The notes beneath the pieces are model-generated. The model saw only the letters and a program-made list of their open reading frames with translations, did not search any database and was not told the DNA's origin. Positions 22,292-29,377 of a stretch of DNA of 29,377 nt are shown in pieces. How positions within the stretch are numbered: the stretch's first letter is position 1; every line of letters begins with the position of its first letter. The stretch is from JBCCSZ01 sp039199225 (GTDB lineage Bacteria > Bacteroidota > Bacteroidia > Chitinophagales > Saprospiraceae). Location: assembly GCA_039199225.1 (NCBI GenBank), contig JBCCSZ010000059.1, positions 1 through 29,377 on the forward strand. The letters are read 5' to 3'. Made by a program: the position numbers and the translations under genes.

Positions 22292-23536
22292 ATGAAAGTA
22301 CACATTATAGGAGGCGGTATTATTGGACTTTGCACAGCTTATTATCTACAGCAGGAAGGAGCAGAAGTGGTTCTTGTCGATAAAGACGACTGGAAGGATG
22401 GGTGTTCTCATGGAAATGCAGGAATGATTGTTCCTAGCCACTTCATCCCTTTGGCAGCACCTGGGGTGATGGCCCAAGGCATTCGTTGGATGTTTAGCAA
22501 CAGTAGCCCCTTCTATATTCGTCCTCGTCTGGACCTTTCCCTGATACAGTGGATTTGGCAGTTTTATCGTTCTTGCCGACCAGAGAAGGTAGAGCGAGCC
22601 ATTCCGGTACTCAGAGACTTCAATTGGTTGAGCCAACAGCTTTACAAAGAACTCAATACCAACCCAGAGCTGGAATTTGCTTACGAAGACAAGGGCCTTT
22701 TGATGCTTTGTCAAAAGAAAAGTACTTTTGAAGAAGAAGTGCGGCATGCAGAAAAGGCCGTTGAGCTAGGGCTAAAGGCCGAGGTTTTTTCAGCTTCACA
22801 AATCCATCAAGTTGAGCAAAATCTTCCGACGAATGCAGAGGGAGCTGTCTACTATCCAGGCGATGCACATTTGCATCCCAACCAACTGATGGAGCAATTG
22901 CGGAAATATTTATTGCAACAAGGCGTACAATTCATTCCATCCACTTACATAACAGGCTTTGCAGAACGCGGGGGAAGTATTTCTCACATCAAAACACAAA
23001 AAGGAGAACGCATTGAAGTAGAGCAATTGGTATTGGCAGCTGGCTCTTGGTCTGCGAGGGTATTAAAAGCCTTACAGTTGAAAATGTTGTTGCAAGATGG
23101 CAAGGGTTACTCCCTGACCCTTCAAAATCCAGACAGGCGACCTTCGGTGCCGACCATTCTGACAGAGGCCAAAGTAGCCGTCACGCCCATGGGGACCGAC
23201 CTCCGAATCGGTGGTACGCTGGAAATAAGCAACCTGGACCCTTCCATCAATATGTCCCGCCTAAGAGGCATTGTGGCTTCCATGCCACGTTACTATCCTG
23301 ATTTTGAAATAGAAACACCACCACAGCAAGCCGTTTGGCACGGCTTCCGACCTTGCACACCCGACGGCTTGCCATACATCGGCCGGATGCCAGGCTTCAC
23401 AAATCTGACGGTGGCAACGGGGCATGCGATGATGGGCTTGAGTCTTGGGCCGGCTAGTGGCAAGCTGGTCGCTGAAATCATCTGTAATAAAAAAACCTCT
23501 TTGGAAATAAAGCTTTTTAATCCAGGAAGATTTTAA
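22292..23536 (+). CDS. FAD-dependent D-amino-acid dehydrogenase (DadA-like), probable D-hydroxyproline dehydrogenase
   Basis: A 414-residue flavoprotein of the DAO/DadA family. The dinucleotide-binding motif IIGGGIIGLCTAYYLQQEG opens the protein. It is followed by VVLVDKDDWKDGCSHGNAGMIVPSHF, a central substrate-binding region, LVLAAGSWSARVLKALQ near residue 250, and the C-terminal WHGFRPCTPDGLPYIGRMPG and TGHAMMGLSLGPASGKLVAEII typical of the family. The ATG at 22292 is preferred; the frame is open to 22259 but that extension overlaps the racemase gene and precedes the FAD motif. With the racemase it would oxidise cis-4-hydroxy-D-proline to the pyrroline. The deaminase and semialdehyde dehydrogenase needed to finish the pathway are not in the window. 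Confidence 0.9.
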   Translation: MKVHIIGGGIIGLCTAYYLQQEGAEVVLVDKDDWKDGCSHGNAGMIVPSHFIPLAAPGVMAQGIRWMFSNSSPFYIRPRLDLSLIQWIWQFYRSCRPEKVERAIPVLRDFNWLSQQLYKELNTNPELEFAYEDKGLLMLCQKKSTFEEEVRHAEKAVELGLKAEVFSASQIHQVEQNLPTNAEGAVYYPGDAHLHPNQLMEQLRKYLLQQGVQFIPSTYITGFAERGGSISHIKTQKGERIEVEQLVLAAGSWSARVLKALQLKMLLQDGKGYSLTLQNPDRRPSVPTILTEAKVAVTPMGTDLRIGGTLEISNLDPSINMSRLRGIVASMPRYYPDFEIETPPQQAVWHGFRPCTPDGLPYIGRMPGFTNLTVATGHAMMGLSLGPASGKLVAEIICNKKTSLEIKLFNPGRF

Positions 23537-23691
23537 GTTAAAATTGAGCTTTTAATAAATTTTTTTTTGATCTTGTGATTACCTTTTCTACAAAATAGAT
23601 ATTAAAAGGCAGAAGAGGCAAATTGCTGCTCAAGCAATGCTTCTGTACTTACACATCCTTTCACGGATTCAATCCAGCTTTCAAGCTAAAT

Positions 23692-23718
23692 ACCCCAGTG
23701 TTAATGCTCACTAGGGGT
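23692..23718 (+). terminator. Hairpin downstream of the hydroxyproline genes
   Basis: ACCCCAGTG (23692-23700) pairs with CACT (23709-23712) and GGGGT (23714-23718), with one bulged A and an 8-base loop. CCAATCTTTTATTG follows. It lies 155 bases after the dehydrogenase stop and 53 bases before the next start, so it could be a terminator of the first unit or a leader structure of the second. A smaller perfect hairpin, ATTGCT-gctca-AGCAAT, lies at 23622-23638. Nothing else is evident in the 235-base gap. Confidence 0.4.
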
Positions 23719-23771
23719 CCAATCTTTTATTGAATAATAAAACCATTTTTTATTCACTCAAATAAAATTTC

Positions 23772-24593
23772 ATGTTAACCAAAGCAATTCCTATCGTATT
23801 TTTCGCGTCGCTTTTGGCTGTGCTCACCATCAGCTGTAATAACGACGATGCTATGAAAAGTGTAGCACCAAAAACTGGTCAATTTGACGATCTGCCAGAG
23901 AATACCATTTCTGTTTCTGCAGGTCAAGTAACCGAACTCGAAAGCGAGCCAGGCGATAAAAGTCTGGCCCGTACTGCTAAGACAAGTACCTACGAAAGTC
24001 CAGAGATACAAATGCAAGCCCGAGAGTACAGAGGCTCCGATCAGTTCGACCTCACCATAGTCAATGCCATTGAAACCAGACCCGTTTCAGCGGACAAGCG
24101 AAGCTATGAAGCAAATGACGATCGCTACGTAAAAGAAGTTCCTGCCAATATCTCGCTCTATGACGACCATGGTACTTTTACCTTTAAAGGCAGCCGCTAC
24201 GAGGAGCGCGTTCCAGCAGAGATGCAAAGTCCTAAGCGGGAAACAAGAGTACGTAAAGAAAACCCAGTTCCTGCCTACGATCCCAACTTGCCAGTGAAGG
24301 AAATGATCGAGGATGCCCGCCGTCGTGGATGTGATGTAACAGAGTTGGGGCGCAGTCGCTATGATGTTGATTGCTTCATGGCAACTGCACCACACGACCC
24401 ATCTGTTCGCGTTAACTTGCAGGTGAAGATGACTATGAATCTCAGTACTTCCGAAGTGGAGCGTACAGAACTGTACTACGAGGGAAAGAAGGTATCCGAA
24501 ATGTCTGGTAACATCGCCCGGAATTTCCTCAATACGACCTTCTACGATCAAGACCGCAAACAGTCTATTGAACACACGGTAAAATTCCGTTAA
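23772..24593 (+). CDS. Lipoprotein of unknown function
   Basis: A 273-residue protein with a signal peptide and lipobox ISC (Cys at residue 22, followed by NNDD). The mature N-terminal 120 residues are polar and low in hydrophobics, probably disordered. The middle has several charged YE/RY-type repeats (RSYEANDDRYVKEVP, GSRYEERVP, RKENPVPAYDPN). The C-terminal about 95 residues look folded: MIEDARRRGCDVTELGRSRYDVDCFMA has two Cys residues that may form a disulfide, followed by beta strands (VRVNLQVKMTMNLSTSEVERTELYYEGKKV). I recognise no family. It is read in the same direction as the lipase-like gene 127 bases downstream. The Asp/Asn after the lipid Cys do not indicate a clear sorting signal in this phylum. 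Confidence 0.7.
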   Translation: MLTKAIPIVFFASLLAVLTISCNNDDAMKSVAPKTGQFDDLPENTISVSAGQVTELESEPGDKSLARTAKTSTYESPEIQMQAREYRGSDQFDLTIVNAIETRPVSADKRSYEANDDRYVKEVPANISLYDDHGTFTFKGSRYEERVPAEMQSPKRETRVRKENPVPAYDPNLPVKEMIEDARRRGCDVTELGRSRYDVDCFMATAPHDPSVRVNLQVKMTMNLSTSEVERTELYYEGKKVSEMSGNIARNFLNTTFYDQDRKQSIEHTVKFR

Positions 24594-24720
24594 CCAAGTC
24601 CGTTGTGATACATAAAATCGCAACTTTTATTTAGCAGTTCCTAGCATTAAATCAATCAATAACTACGATCTGCCTAAGCATTATTTTCCTTTTAAAATTA
24701 GCTTTAAATCATATCATCAT

Positions 24721-25866
24721 ATGAAACGTCCAATTCATTTTTTCCTCCTTTTAGCCTTTGTCCTATTTCAGGGAATGGCAACTGCACAACAAAGGGTTGA
24801 TTTTGTCCACGGCCTCAACGACGACGACGCCTGGCTGAACACTGCTCCCTTTTTGTTCAACAACTTCCTCATTAACAACAATGTGCTGGATTACAACGAT
24901 AATGTAAACAGCATTGACAACATCAATATAGATATTAACCAAGCCAATGTAGGTTTCAATAACTTCCGGACCGATGACATCATCATTGCCCACAGTATGG
25001 GAGGATTGTTGAGCCGCCGTGCTATTGATGACGGTCACAACGCAGCCGCTTTGATCACAATGGGAACACCTCACTTGGGAGGTCCTCTCATCAACAACGC
25101 AATGAACAATGCCGGAACAGTCATCGGCTGGTGGGTCAATGACTTAGCGCAAGGCTGGATTCGCGAGTTTGGAAGCGCGCAGGCTGCCGCTATTACCAAT
25201 GCAGTTCTCAACTTGCTTGGAGCACCTGCTTTACAAGCCGTCTTAAACGGTGGTAATGCTGGTTTCAACGATCCGATTGCACAGGATATGGTTCCTGGTA
25301 GTGCTTTCCTAAACAACTTGAACGGAGCCTTTGCAAATAGCATCGCCCCAGAAACATTCTTGCTTTTTGGTGCAGAAGATTGGTATTCTCCTTGGAGATT
25401 GGCAGAATCTGGTCTCAACACCAATGGTGATGACGCCGGTGTAGAATACGGTATAGCTGCCACCATAGATGTTCTTCTACAAATCATCTACCTACAGCAA
25501 TTTTTCTATAACACACAAACAGCTTTCAACTACTTTAACTGGGGAGGTATCTTTGGATTTATCGCTGGGGCATACTACATTTATGTCGCCCAGGGTTACC
25601 TACAAGGTTTCTTGAGTCTTAACAGCTGGCAACAGCTAGACTATAATTTCCTCCTTGATGGTTCTTTTGGACCTGGCGGAAACTGGACCAGTGACGCCTT
25701 CTTCCCATCCGTTTCTCAGGCACCTTTCATGCTACCAGCGGGTGGCAACAACTTGACTTTTCAAGCACTGCCTGGTTTGAACCATGCGGAAGAAAAAAAT
25801 CACCCACTTGTTCGCGGCGTTTTGATCAATATCCTGGAATTCGACCTGGGTGTTCCTCGTCGCTAA
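24721..25866 (+). CDS. Secreted alpha/beta hydrolase, lipase or PGAP1-like
   Basis: A 381-residue protein with a signal peptide (KRPIHFFLLLAFVLFQGMATAQ). The hydrolase landmarks are VDFVHGLNDDDAW (oxyanion HG) near residue 28, the nucleophile elbow IIIAHSMGGLLSRR with Ser92, and ITMGTPHLGG near residue 115, as in lipases and PGAP1-like esterases. The likely catalytic His is in GLNHAEEKNHP near residue 355. The first Gly of GxSxG is Ala here, a tolerated change in some lipases. The sequence is unusually Asn-rich between residues 45 and 85. No type IX sorting domain is visible at the C-terminus. The PQQ-propeller lipoprotein gene follows after 18 bases. Substrate unknown. Confidence 0.82.
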   Translation: MKRPIHFFLLLAFVLFQGMATAQQRVDFVHGLNDDDAWLNTAPFLFNNFLINNNVLDYNDNVNSIDNINIDINQANVGFNNFRTDDIIIAHSMGGLLSRRAIDDGHNAAALITMGTPHLGGPLINNAMNNAGTVIGWWVNDLAQGWIREFGSAQAAAITNAVLNLLGAPALQAVLNGGNAGFNDPIAQDMVPGSAFLNNLNGAFANSIAPETFLLFGAEDWYSPWRLAESGLNTNGDDAGVEYGIAATIDVLLQIIYLQQFFYNTQTAFNYFNWGGIFGFIAGAYYIYVAQGYLQGFLSLNSWQQLDYNFLLDGSFGPGGNWTSDAFFPSVSQAPFMLPAGGNNLTFQALPGLNHAEEKNHPLVRGVLINILEFDLGVPRR

Positions 25867-25884
25867 TCAAACAATTGCCAACTT

Positions 25885-27096
25885 ATGCAAACTATAAAGT
25901 TTTATCTGGCAGGAGTCTTCGGACTCCTGCTGTTTTCTTGCCAACAGTCCGATGTAGCACCTGCCAACAACAGCGCAGAAATACCAAGTCCGAGTGAACA
26001 GATCGGAGAGGTCGTTTGGTCCTATGACATTCCGAGTGACTTTGACAATCGCGTACAGCCAGCCATCGATGGCGACTGGGTTTACGTGGCTTCTGATACC
26101 AGCCTTACGAAGGTCAGTCTGAAGGATGGTCAAAAAGAATGGAACATCGATTTGGGTACGGGTCGTTCTTTGGCTTCCTCCAAAATTTTGCAAGACGAAT
26201 CGACGCTGTACCTCAACCACTCTGAATGGGTGAGAGCCTATGACAAAGCAAATGGCCAAATGCGCTGGGAGTCTCCTTTGGACCCCTTATTATCTGTCAG
26301 TATCCCGATGAAACAGCAGGACGGCTATTTGTACCTGGGCCGGCGAGGGGAAGTTGTTCGGATGGCTAAAAGCAATGGCCAGGTGGACCTTCGCATTCCA
26401 CTTGAGCAATTGCTGCCGGAAGGAGTTGAACTCCAAACAGCCTTTGACATAGAGCTGGTCGATGGGAAGTTGTATGTCGGTACGGTCATTTTTCCAGCTG
26501 CCGATGAGCCACCGACCAAAAATGGGCGACTATTGGTTTTTGAGCTCGGTAGTGGCCAGTTTCAGTGGGGGTATGAAGTGCCTCATTTCACTCAGACAGA
26601 TTCTACGGGCGCTACCCGTTCTGAAGATGCTGGCGTTTATGAAATTGGCATTAATGGAAAATACCTGGCAGCTATGACCAGCAAGGAAGTGATGGTTGTA
26701 GATCGCAATAATGGCGAAGAAATTTGGCGTGTGCCTTTTCCAAATTATAAATTCCTCAAAACGATGGCGATTGGCCCTCGGGGAAATGTCATTGTTGGCG
26801 CACGCTCTCCCTATCCCAGTCCGATGATCTGCCTAAATATTCAAGATGGCAGCATCCTTTGGGAGACAGCTTTGGAGGCCAGTATGCTGATGCCACCTGC
26901 GGTGGAGCAGTCCTGGATATTTTTGTCTTCGGGCAGCTTGCAGATGATTAATCCTTCGAACGGGCAGGTTATATGGAAAGGCTATCCACCGGAGTATCGG
27001 TCGGACCCTTACGCTATTTTCCTTTCGCCGGTCGCTTCCAATCAGGAACTGCTTGTTTGCGTTGGCAGCAAGAAGGTCATTGCTTTGCGTCGTTGA
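25885..27096 (+). CDS. PQQ-type beta-propeller lipoprotein
   Basis: A 403-residue lipoprotein with lipobox FSC (Cys at residue 19). The mature part shows repeating blades of the PQQ/quinoprotein type: VYVASDTSLTKVSLKDGQKEWNIDLG, YDKANGQMRWESPLDP, KNGRLLVFELGSGQFQWGYEV, VVDRNNGEEIWRVPF, LNIQDGSILWETALE and INPSNGQVIWKGYP. Each contains the motif dG-x2-x-W. No dehydrogenase active-site residues are apparent, so it is more likely a binding or scaffold protein, like BamB, than an enzyme. It starts 18 bases after the lipase-like gene, which suggests they are co-expressed and both act in the periplasm or outer membrane. Function unknown. Confidence 0.86.
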   Translation: MQTIKFYLAGVFGLLLFSCQQSDVAPANNSAEIPSPSEQIGEVVWSYDIPSDFDNRVQPAIDGDWVYVASDTSLTKVSLKDGQKEWNIDLGTGRSLASSKILQDESTLYLNHSEWVRAYDKANGQMRWESPLDPLLSVSIPMKQQDGYLYLGRRGEVVRMAKSNGQVDLRIPLEQLLPEGVELQTAFDIELVDGKLYVGTVIFPAADEPPTKNGRLLVFELGSGQFQWGYEVPHFTQTDSTGATRSEDAGVYEIGINGKYLAAMTSKEVMVVDRNNGEEIWRVPFPNYKFLKTMAIGPRGNVIVGARSPYPSPMICLNIQDGSILWETALEASMLMPPAVEQSWIFLSSGSLQMINPSNGQVIWKGYPPEYRSDPYAIFLSPVASNQELLVCVGSKKVIALRR

Positions 27097-27161
27097 AAAA
27101 ACTGCAAAACGGGTAAGGGCTCAATGCAGGCGTTGTCCAATTTAATTTTAGTTGTGAATCT

Positions 27162-27201
27162 CTTCTGGTTATCCACAACTTAGGTTAATTTGCTTCTGGT
27201 T
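27162..27201 (+). promoter_or_regulatory. Direct repeat upstream of the LytTR gene, candidate regulator site
   Basis: CTTCTGGTT occurs at 27162-27170 and again at 27193-27201, 31 bases apart (about three helical turns), immediately upstream of the LytTR gene start at 27215. An inverted repeat AGTTGTG/CACAACT (27150-27156 and 27174-27180) overlaps the first copy. LytTR domains bind direct repeats, so autoregulation is conceivable, but two 9-base copies are modest evidence. Confidence 0.35.
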
Positions 27202-27214
27202 TTCAAACTTTACA

Positions 27215-28006
27215 ATGAGCAACTGGAAGATGCAGCCCTCCCTTTATTACCTCCCGGCAATTTTGCTGGTGGGTATTGGCCTTGGTATAGGGACCTATTC
27301 CTTGGGATTTGACAGCAACCTATGGCATTTGATCCTTTTACACAGCTTGACCAGCTTTTTTATTGGCTTCCCCCTTCTTGTCGTCACCACCAATCAGGAC
27401 TGGTTCAATCGCCGGATTGCCCATCCATTCTACAGGATATTGACCATGGTGGGCTTGTTTATTGCCATTGGGCTGCTCGCCACGGAAGTTGAATGGTTTT
27501 TTCGGACTTTGCTGAAAGACCACATAGCTAATTATCGCCCCTTTGTCAGTAGGGGTGGCTTATTCAATGTCATCATCTCCACCATATTGGGGGTATCCTA
27601 CTATTATCACTTTGATCCTTTTAAGAGTCCTGAAGAAGAAATGGTAGCAGAAGCAGAAGAAACCATTGACCTACTCGAAAACATCCCCATCAAAAAATCT
27701 GGAGGTATTCATTTAATGGCTTGCCAGCAAATTGCGTTGATAGAAGCTTATGACAAATACGCCTATGTCTACGACGCAGAGGGCTCCAAAAGTCTTTGTG
27801 ACTATTCTTTAGGCTTTTTGGAAAAACGCTTACCAGACAATTTCCTGCGGGTTCATCGGAAGTACATTCTCAATAAGAAATACATCAAGGTCATCCGTCC
27901 ATTTGACAAAAACCACTACCTCATCGAGTTCCTCGCTCCAGATATTCCGACCATCAAAAATGGGCAGACCTACCTCGGCGCTGTCAAGTCCTTGATTCGG
28001 CTCTGA
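27215..28006 (+). CDS. Membrane-anchored LytTR-family transcriptional regulator
   Basis: A 263-residue protein. The first about 130 residues hold four hydrophobic segments (YYLPAILLVGIGLGIGTYSLG, LWHLILLHSLTSFFIGFPLLVV, ILTMVGLFIAIGLLA, and LFNVIISTILGVSYYYHF). An acidic linker (EEEMVAEAEETID) leads to a LytTR DNA-binding domain at about residues 165-262: QQIALIEAYDKYAYVYDAEGS, YSLGFLEKRLP, FLRVHRKYILNKKYIKVIRPF and the final NGQTYLGAVKSLI. There is no response-regulator receiver domain, so it probably responds through its membrane part rather than by phosphotransfer. Proteins of this design are common in Bacteroidota. A multi-pass membrane protein gene follows 122 bases downstream and may be a functional partner. 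Confidence 0.9.
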   Translation: MSNWKMQPSLYYLPAILLVGIGLGIGTYSLGFDSNLWHLILLHSLTSFFIGFPLLVVTTNQDWFNRRIAHPFYRILTMVGLFIAIGLLATEVEWFFRTLLKDHIANYRPFVSRGGLFNVIISTILGVSYYYHFDPFKSPEEEMVAEAEETIDLLENIPIKKSGGIHLMACQQIALIEAYDKYAYVYDAEGSKSLCDYSLGFLEKRLPDNFLRVHRKYILNKKYIKVIRPFDKNHYLIEFLAPDIPTIKNGQTYLGAVKSLIRL

Positions 28007-28128
28007 TTTTTGCGCACTTATAGGCTCGTTTCACGCCTCCACAGGATGGGTTCACACCTAAATCATTGACTATCAGCGATCATTGAAAGACTTTTGGTGC
28101 ATTGCAAATATTCTTAAAAAACGCATCC

Positions 28129-28770
28129 ATGCTGCACCAATACAACATTTTAATACATATCATTGCAGGAACCCTGGCACTGGGCATTGGGATTGCCCCC
28201 TTTGTAACTGCCAAAGGTGGCCGCAACCACCAGCGATTTGGCCGCCTGTATCTGATGCTGATGTCCATTGTTATTTTGACGGCTTTGGCGGGTGTTTTCT
28301 TTTTTCGGAATCGTCCTTTTTTGACACTCATTACGATACACAGCTCCTATGTGACGTTCACTGGCTTTCGTGCGCTGAAATACAAAACCATCGGCCCCGG
28401 CCGGATCGAACTAATGGCTGCGTTGGTTCTTTTGGGGGTCGCTAGTCTCTTTGTGTGGAATCTTCAAAGCATCAACATCGTTTGGCATATGAGTGTCATC
28501 TATTATTTGTTGGGCTTTCTGATGGTTATACTTATCTACGACTTCCTTCGGATTTTCAAGGTTTTGCAATGGCCACAGGCTTGGTTGCCAGAACATTTTC
28601 TGAAGATGACCTCTTCCTTTTCCGCGTTGTTTTCGGCAGCAGCTGGAACCGTACTGACGGGCTGGGAGCCTTGGAGTCAAATTGGTTCCTCTAGTTTGGG
28701 GACGCTTTTGTTGATTTGGGTCATTTGGCGGTATCGGAAAGCTTTCACGGCAGGGAGAAAGGCTGTTTAA
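28129..28770 (+). CDS. Multi-pass membrane protein (DUF2306-like)
   Basis: A 213-residue protein with about six to seven hydrophobic segments and no signal peptide. The first segment IIAGTLALGIGIAPFV is followed by KGGRNHQRFGRLYLMLMSIVILTAL. The loop KGGRNHQRFGR, with adjacent His and Arg residues, is the pattern of DUF2306-like membrane proteins, which may bind heme. Similar spacing recurs at HSSYVTFTGFRALK and FNFL-like helices. The ATG at 28129 is preferred over codons up to 28102, which would add nine residues without family resemblance. It probably forms a unit with the LytTR regulator upstream. The family call is tentative; the biochemical role is unknown. Confidence 0.68.
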   Translation: MLHQYNILIHIIAGTLALGIGIAPFVTAKGGRNHQRFGRLYLMLMSIVILTALAGVFFFRNRPFLTLITIHSSYVTFTGFRALKYKTIGPGRIELMAALVLLGVASLFVWNLQSINIVWHMSVIYYLLGFLMVILIYDFLRIFKVLQWPQAWLPEHFLKMTSSFSALFSAAAGTVLTGWEPWSQIGSSSLGTLLLIWVIWRYRKAFTAGRKAV

Positions 28771-28789
28771 AAATGCCTGGATACAGTTA

Positions 28790-29314
28790 CTAATCCCTCA
28801 ACGTAATCTCAAACAGGCCATTCTCAATTCGAATTGTATCTACGTCCGTATCTTCTACATCCAATGGATCGACTAAAAAGGTCGCATTGACCTCGCCTTT
28901 TAGGATGTGTCTAATCGTATCAGCCTCTGTGATACTGATTGTATTTTCAGCAGGAACATAAAGTTCATAAGTATCGTCTATAACATCGCCGTCATTAGAC
29001 AATGTCCAGTAGACAGCTCCTATTTCTTCTTTTGTATCTCGAATACTTGCAATGGTAATTGGGTAATTCCCTACCTCAAATGGTACCTTAAATATCAATA
29101 GCTTTTCCCTGAGTTCTCCTGCGCTATTATAAATTTCAAACCGAATATCTAGTCCAATACCATGTGGCAGGTTGTAAGTAAAGTTACCCTTCGCCTCCCA
29201 TCTTTCACCATTCAACAGGCCAATCATTTTACGATTGATCCCCAAATCATCTTTTCCGCAGGAACTACCAAATAGAAAAGGTATACACAATAAATAGATA
29301 AAATACTGCTTCAT
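28790..29314 (-). CDS. Small lipoprotein of unknown function, 3'-proximal copy of a tandem pair
   Basis: A 174-residue lipoprotein with lipobox SSC (Cys at residue 19, then GKDD). The mature protein opens with GINRKMIGLLNGERWEAKGNF, a pattern (NGxxWxA) seen in small Bacteroidota lipoproteins with a beta-sandwich. It then continues with alternating hydrophobic strands and a run of acidic residues (DPLDVEDTDVDT) before the end NGLFEITLRD. No catalytic motif is visible. It is convergent with the membrane protein gene, with 19 bases between stops. The last 33 coding bases plus the final stop-codon A are repeated beyond the start of this gene at 29342-29377, showing that an upstream paralogue follows. 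Confidence 0.78.
   Translation of the reverse strand: MKQYFIYLLCIPFLFGSSCGKDDLGINRKMIGLLNGERWEAKGNFTYNLPHGIGLDIRFEIYNSAGELREKLLIFKVPFEVGNYPITIASIRDTKEEIGAVYWTLSNDGDVIDDTYELYVPAENTISITEADTIRHILKGEVNATFLVDPLDVEDTDVDTIRIENGLFEITLRD
28792..28827 (-). repeat. Direct repeat shared by the tandem lipoprotein genes
   Basis: The 36 bases 28792-28827 recur exactly at 29342-29377, 550 bases away. The match continues to the window edge, so the true repeat may be longer. It covers the last coding bases of the two lipoprotein genes. Confidence 0.9.
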
Positions 29315-29339
29315 TTCTCGACTTTTAAAACACTATAGA

Positions 29340-29377
29340 TCAATCCCTCAACGTAATCTCAAACAGGCCATTCTCAA
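29340..29377 (-). CDS. 3' end of a tandem paralogue of the lipoprotein gene (truncated by window edge)
   Basis: Read on the minus strand, the last 38 bases end in TGA (29340-29342) and encode the C-terminus ENGLFEITLRD, identical to that of the gene at 28790-29314. The 36 bases 29342-29377 are identical to 28792-28827; the stop codon differs (TGA here, TAG there). The gap to the start of the next gene is 25 bases. The rest of this copy lies outside the window. Confidence 0.75.
   Translation of the reverse strand, partial: ENGLFEITLRD

Noticed and set aside
24087..24623. 178-codon minus-strand frame opposite the lipoprotein gene at 23772
   Set aside because: The plus-strand frame has a lipoprotein signal and normal composition; the antisense frame has no signal or motif.
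1..29377. tRNA, rRNA, CRISPR arrays, insertion sequences and phage genes
   Set aside because: I looked for T-loop motifs, repeat-spacer patterns, transposase or integrase motifs and terminal repeats and found none.

Overview
The window looks like chromosomal DNA of a member of the phylum Bacteroidota. It carries gldD and gldE, a Bacteroidota-type periplasmic TonB C-terminal protein, many short lipoproteins with an SC lipobox, very few Shine-Dalgarno sequences, and several TAnnTTTG promoter boxes typical of the phylum. A Saprospirales-like affiliation is possible, but that is a guess from general impression.

Layout. 1-2415 (+): the 3' end of a MoxR ATPase gene, a DUF58 protein and a PNPOx-fold protein. 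2422-4125 (-): recJ. 4364-6582 (+): a TlpA-like thioredoxin protein and a TonB-C protein with an unusual C-terminal extension. 6595-11036 (-): kynureninase, O6-alkylguanine alkyltransferase, HisIE, an OmpA-type lipoprotein and a coiled-coil membrane protein. 11445-16238, mixed strands: YqeY, a TrpF-like protein lacking the catalytic Cys, an alkyltransferase-like (ATL) protein, a DUF922 protein, a DUF2147 protein, a 78-residue protein and recA. 16332-20888 (-): gldD, gldE, ssb, mutY and an ECF sigma factor. 21286-23536 (+): a 4-hydroxyproline epimerase-type racemase and an FAD D-amino-acid dehydrogenase. 23772-28770 (+): a lipoprotein, a secreted lipase-like hydrolase, a PQQ-propeller lipoprotein, a membrane LytTR regulator and a membrane protein. 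28790-29377 (-): a lipoprotein gene and the 3' end of a near-identical tandem copy.

How the genes relate. Most are housekeeping. DNA repair and recombination functions are concentrated here (recJ, ogt, ATL, recA, ssb, mutY). gldE and gldD belong to gliding/type IX secretion, and ssb-gldE-gldD beside mutY is an arrangement known in the phylum. The epimerase and FAD dehydrogenase would carry out the first two steps of trans-4-hydroxy-L-proline breakdown.

I found no phage, IS element, CRISPR array, tRNA, rRNA or defence island. The least explained signals are non-coding: a 131-base nested inverted repeat in the gldE leader, a perfect 17-bp hairpin over the annotated mutY start, an 18-bp palindrome inside the recA promoter, and a cluster of GTTTAA motifs between the ECF gene and the epimerase gene. 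Among the proteins, the TonB-C protein with a GldM-C-like tail and the Cys-less TrpF-like protein stand out. I do not see a clear, complete new system.
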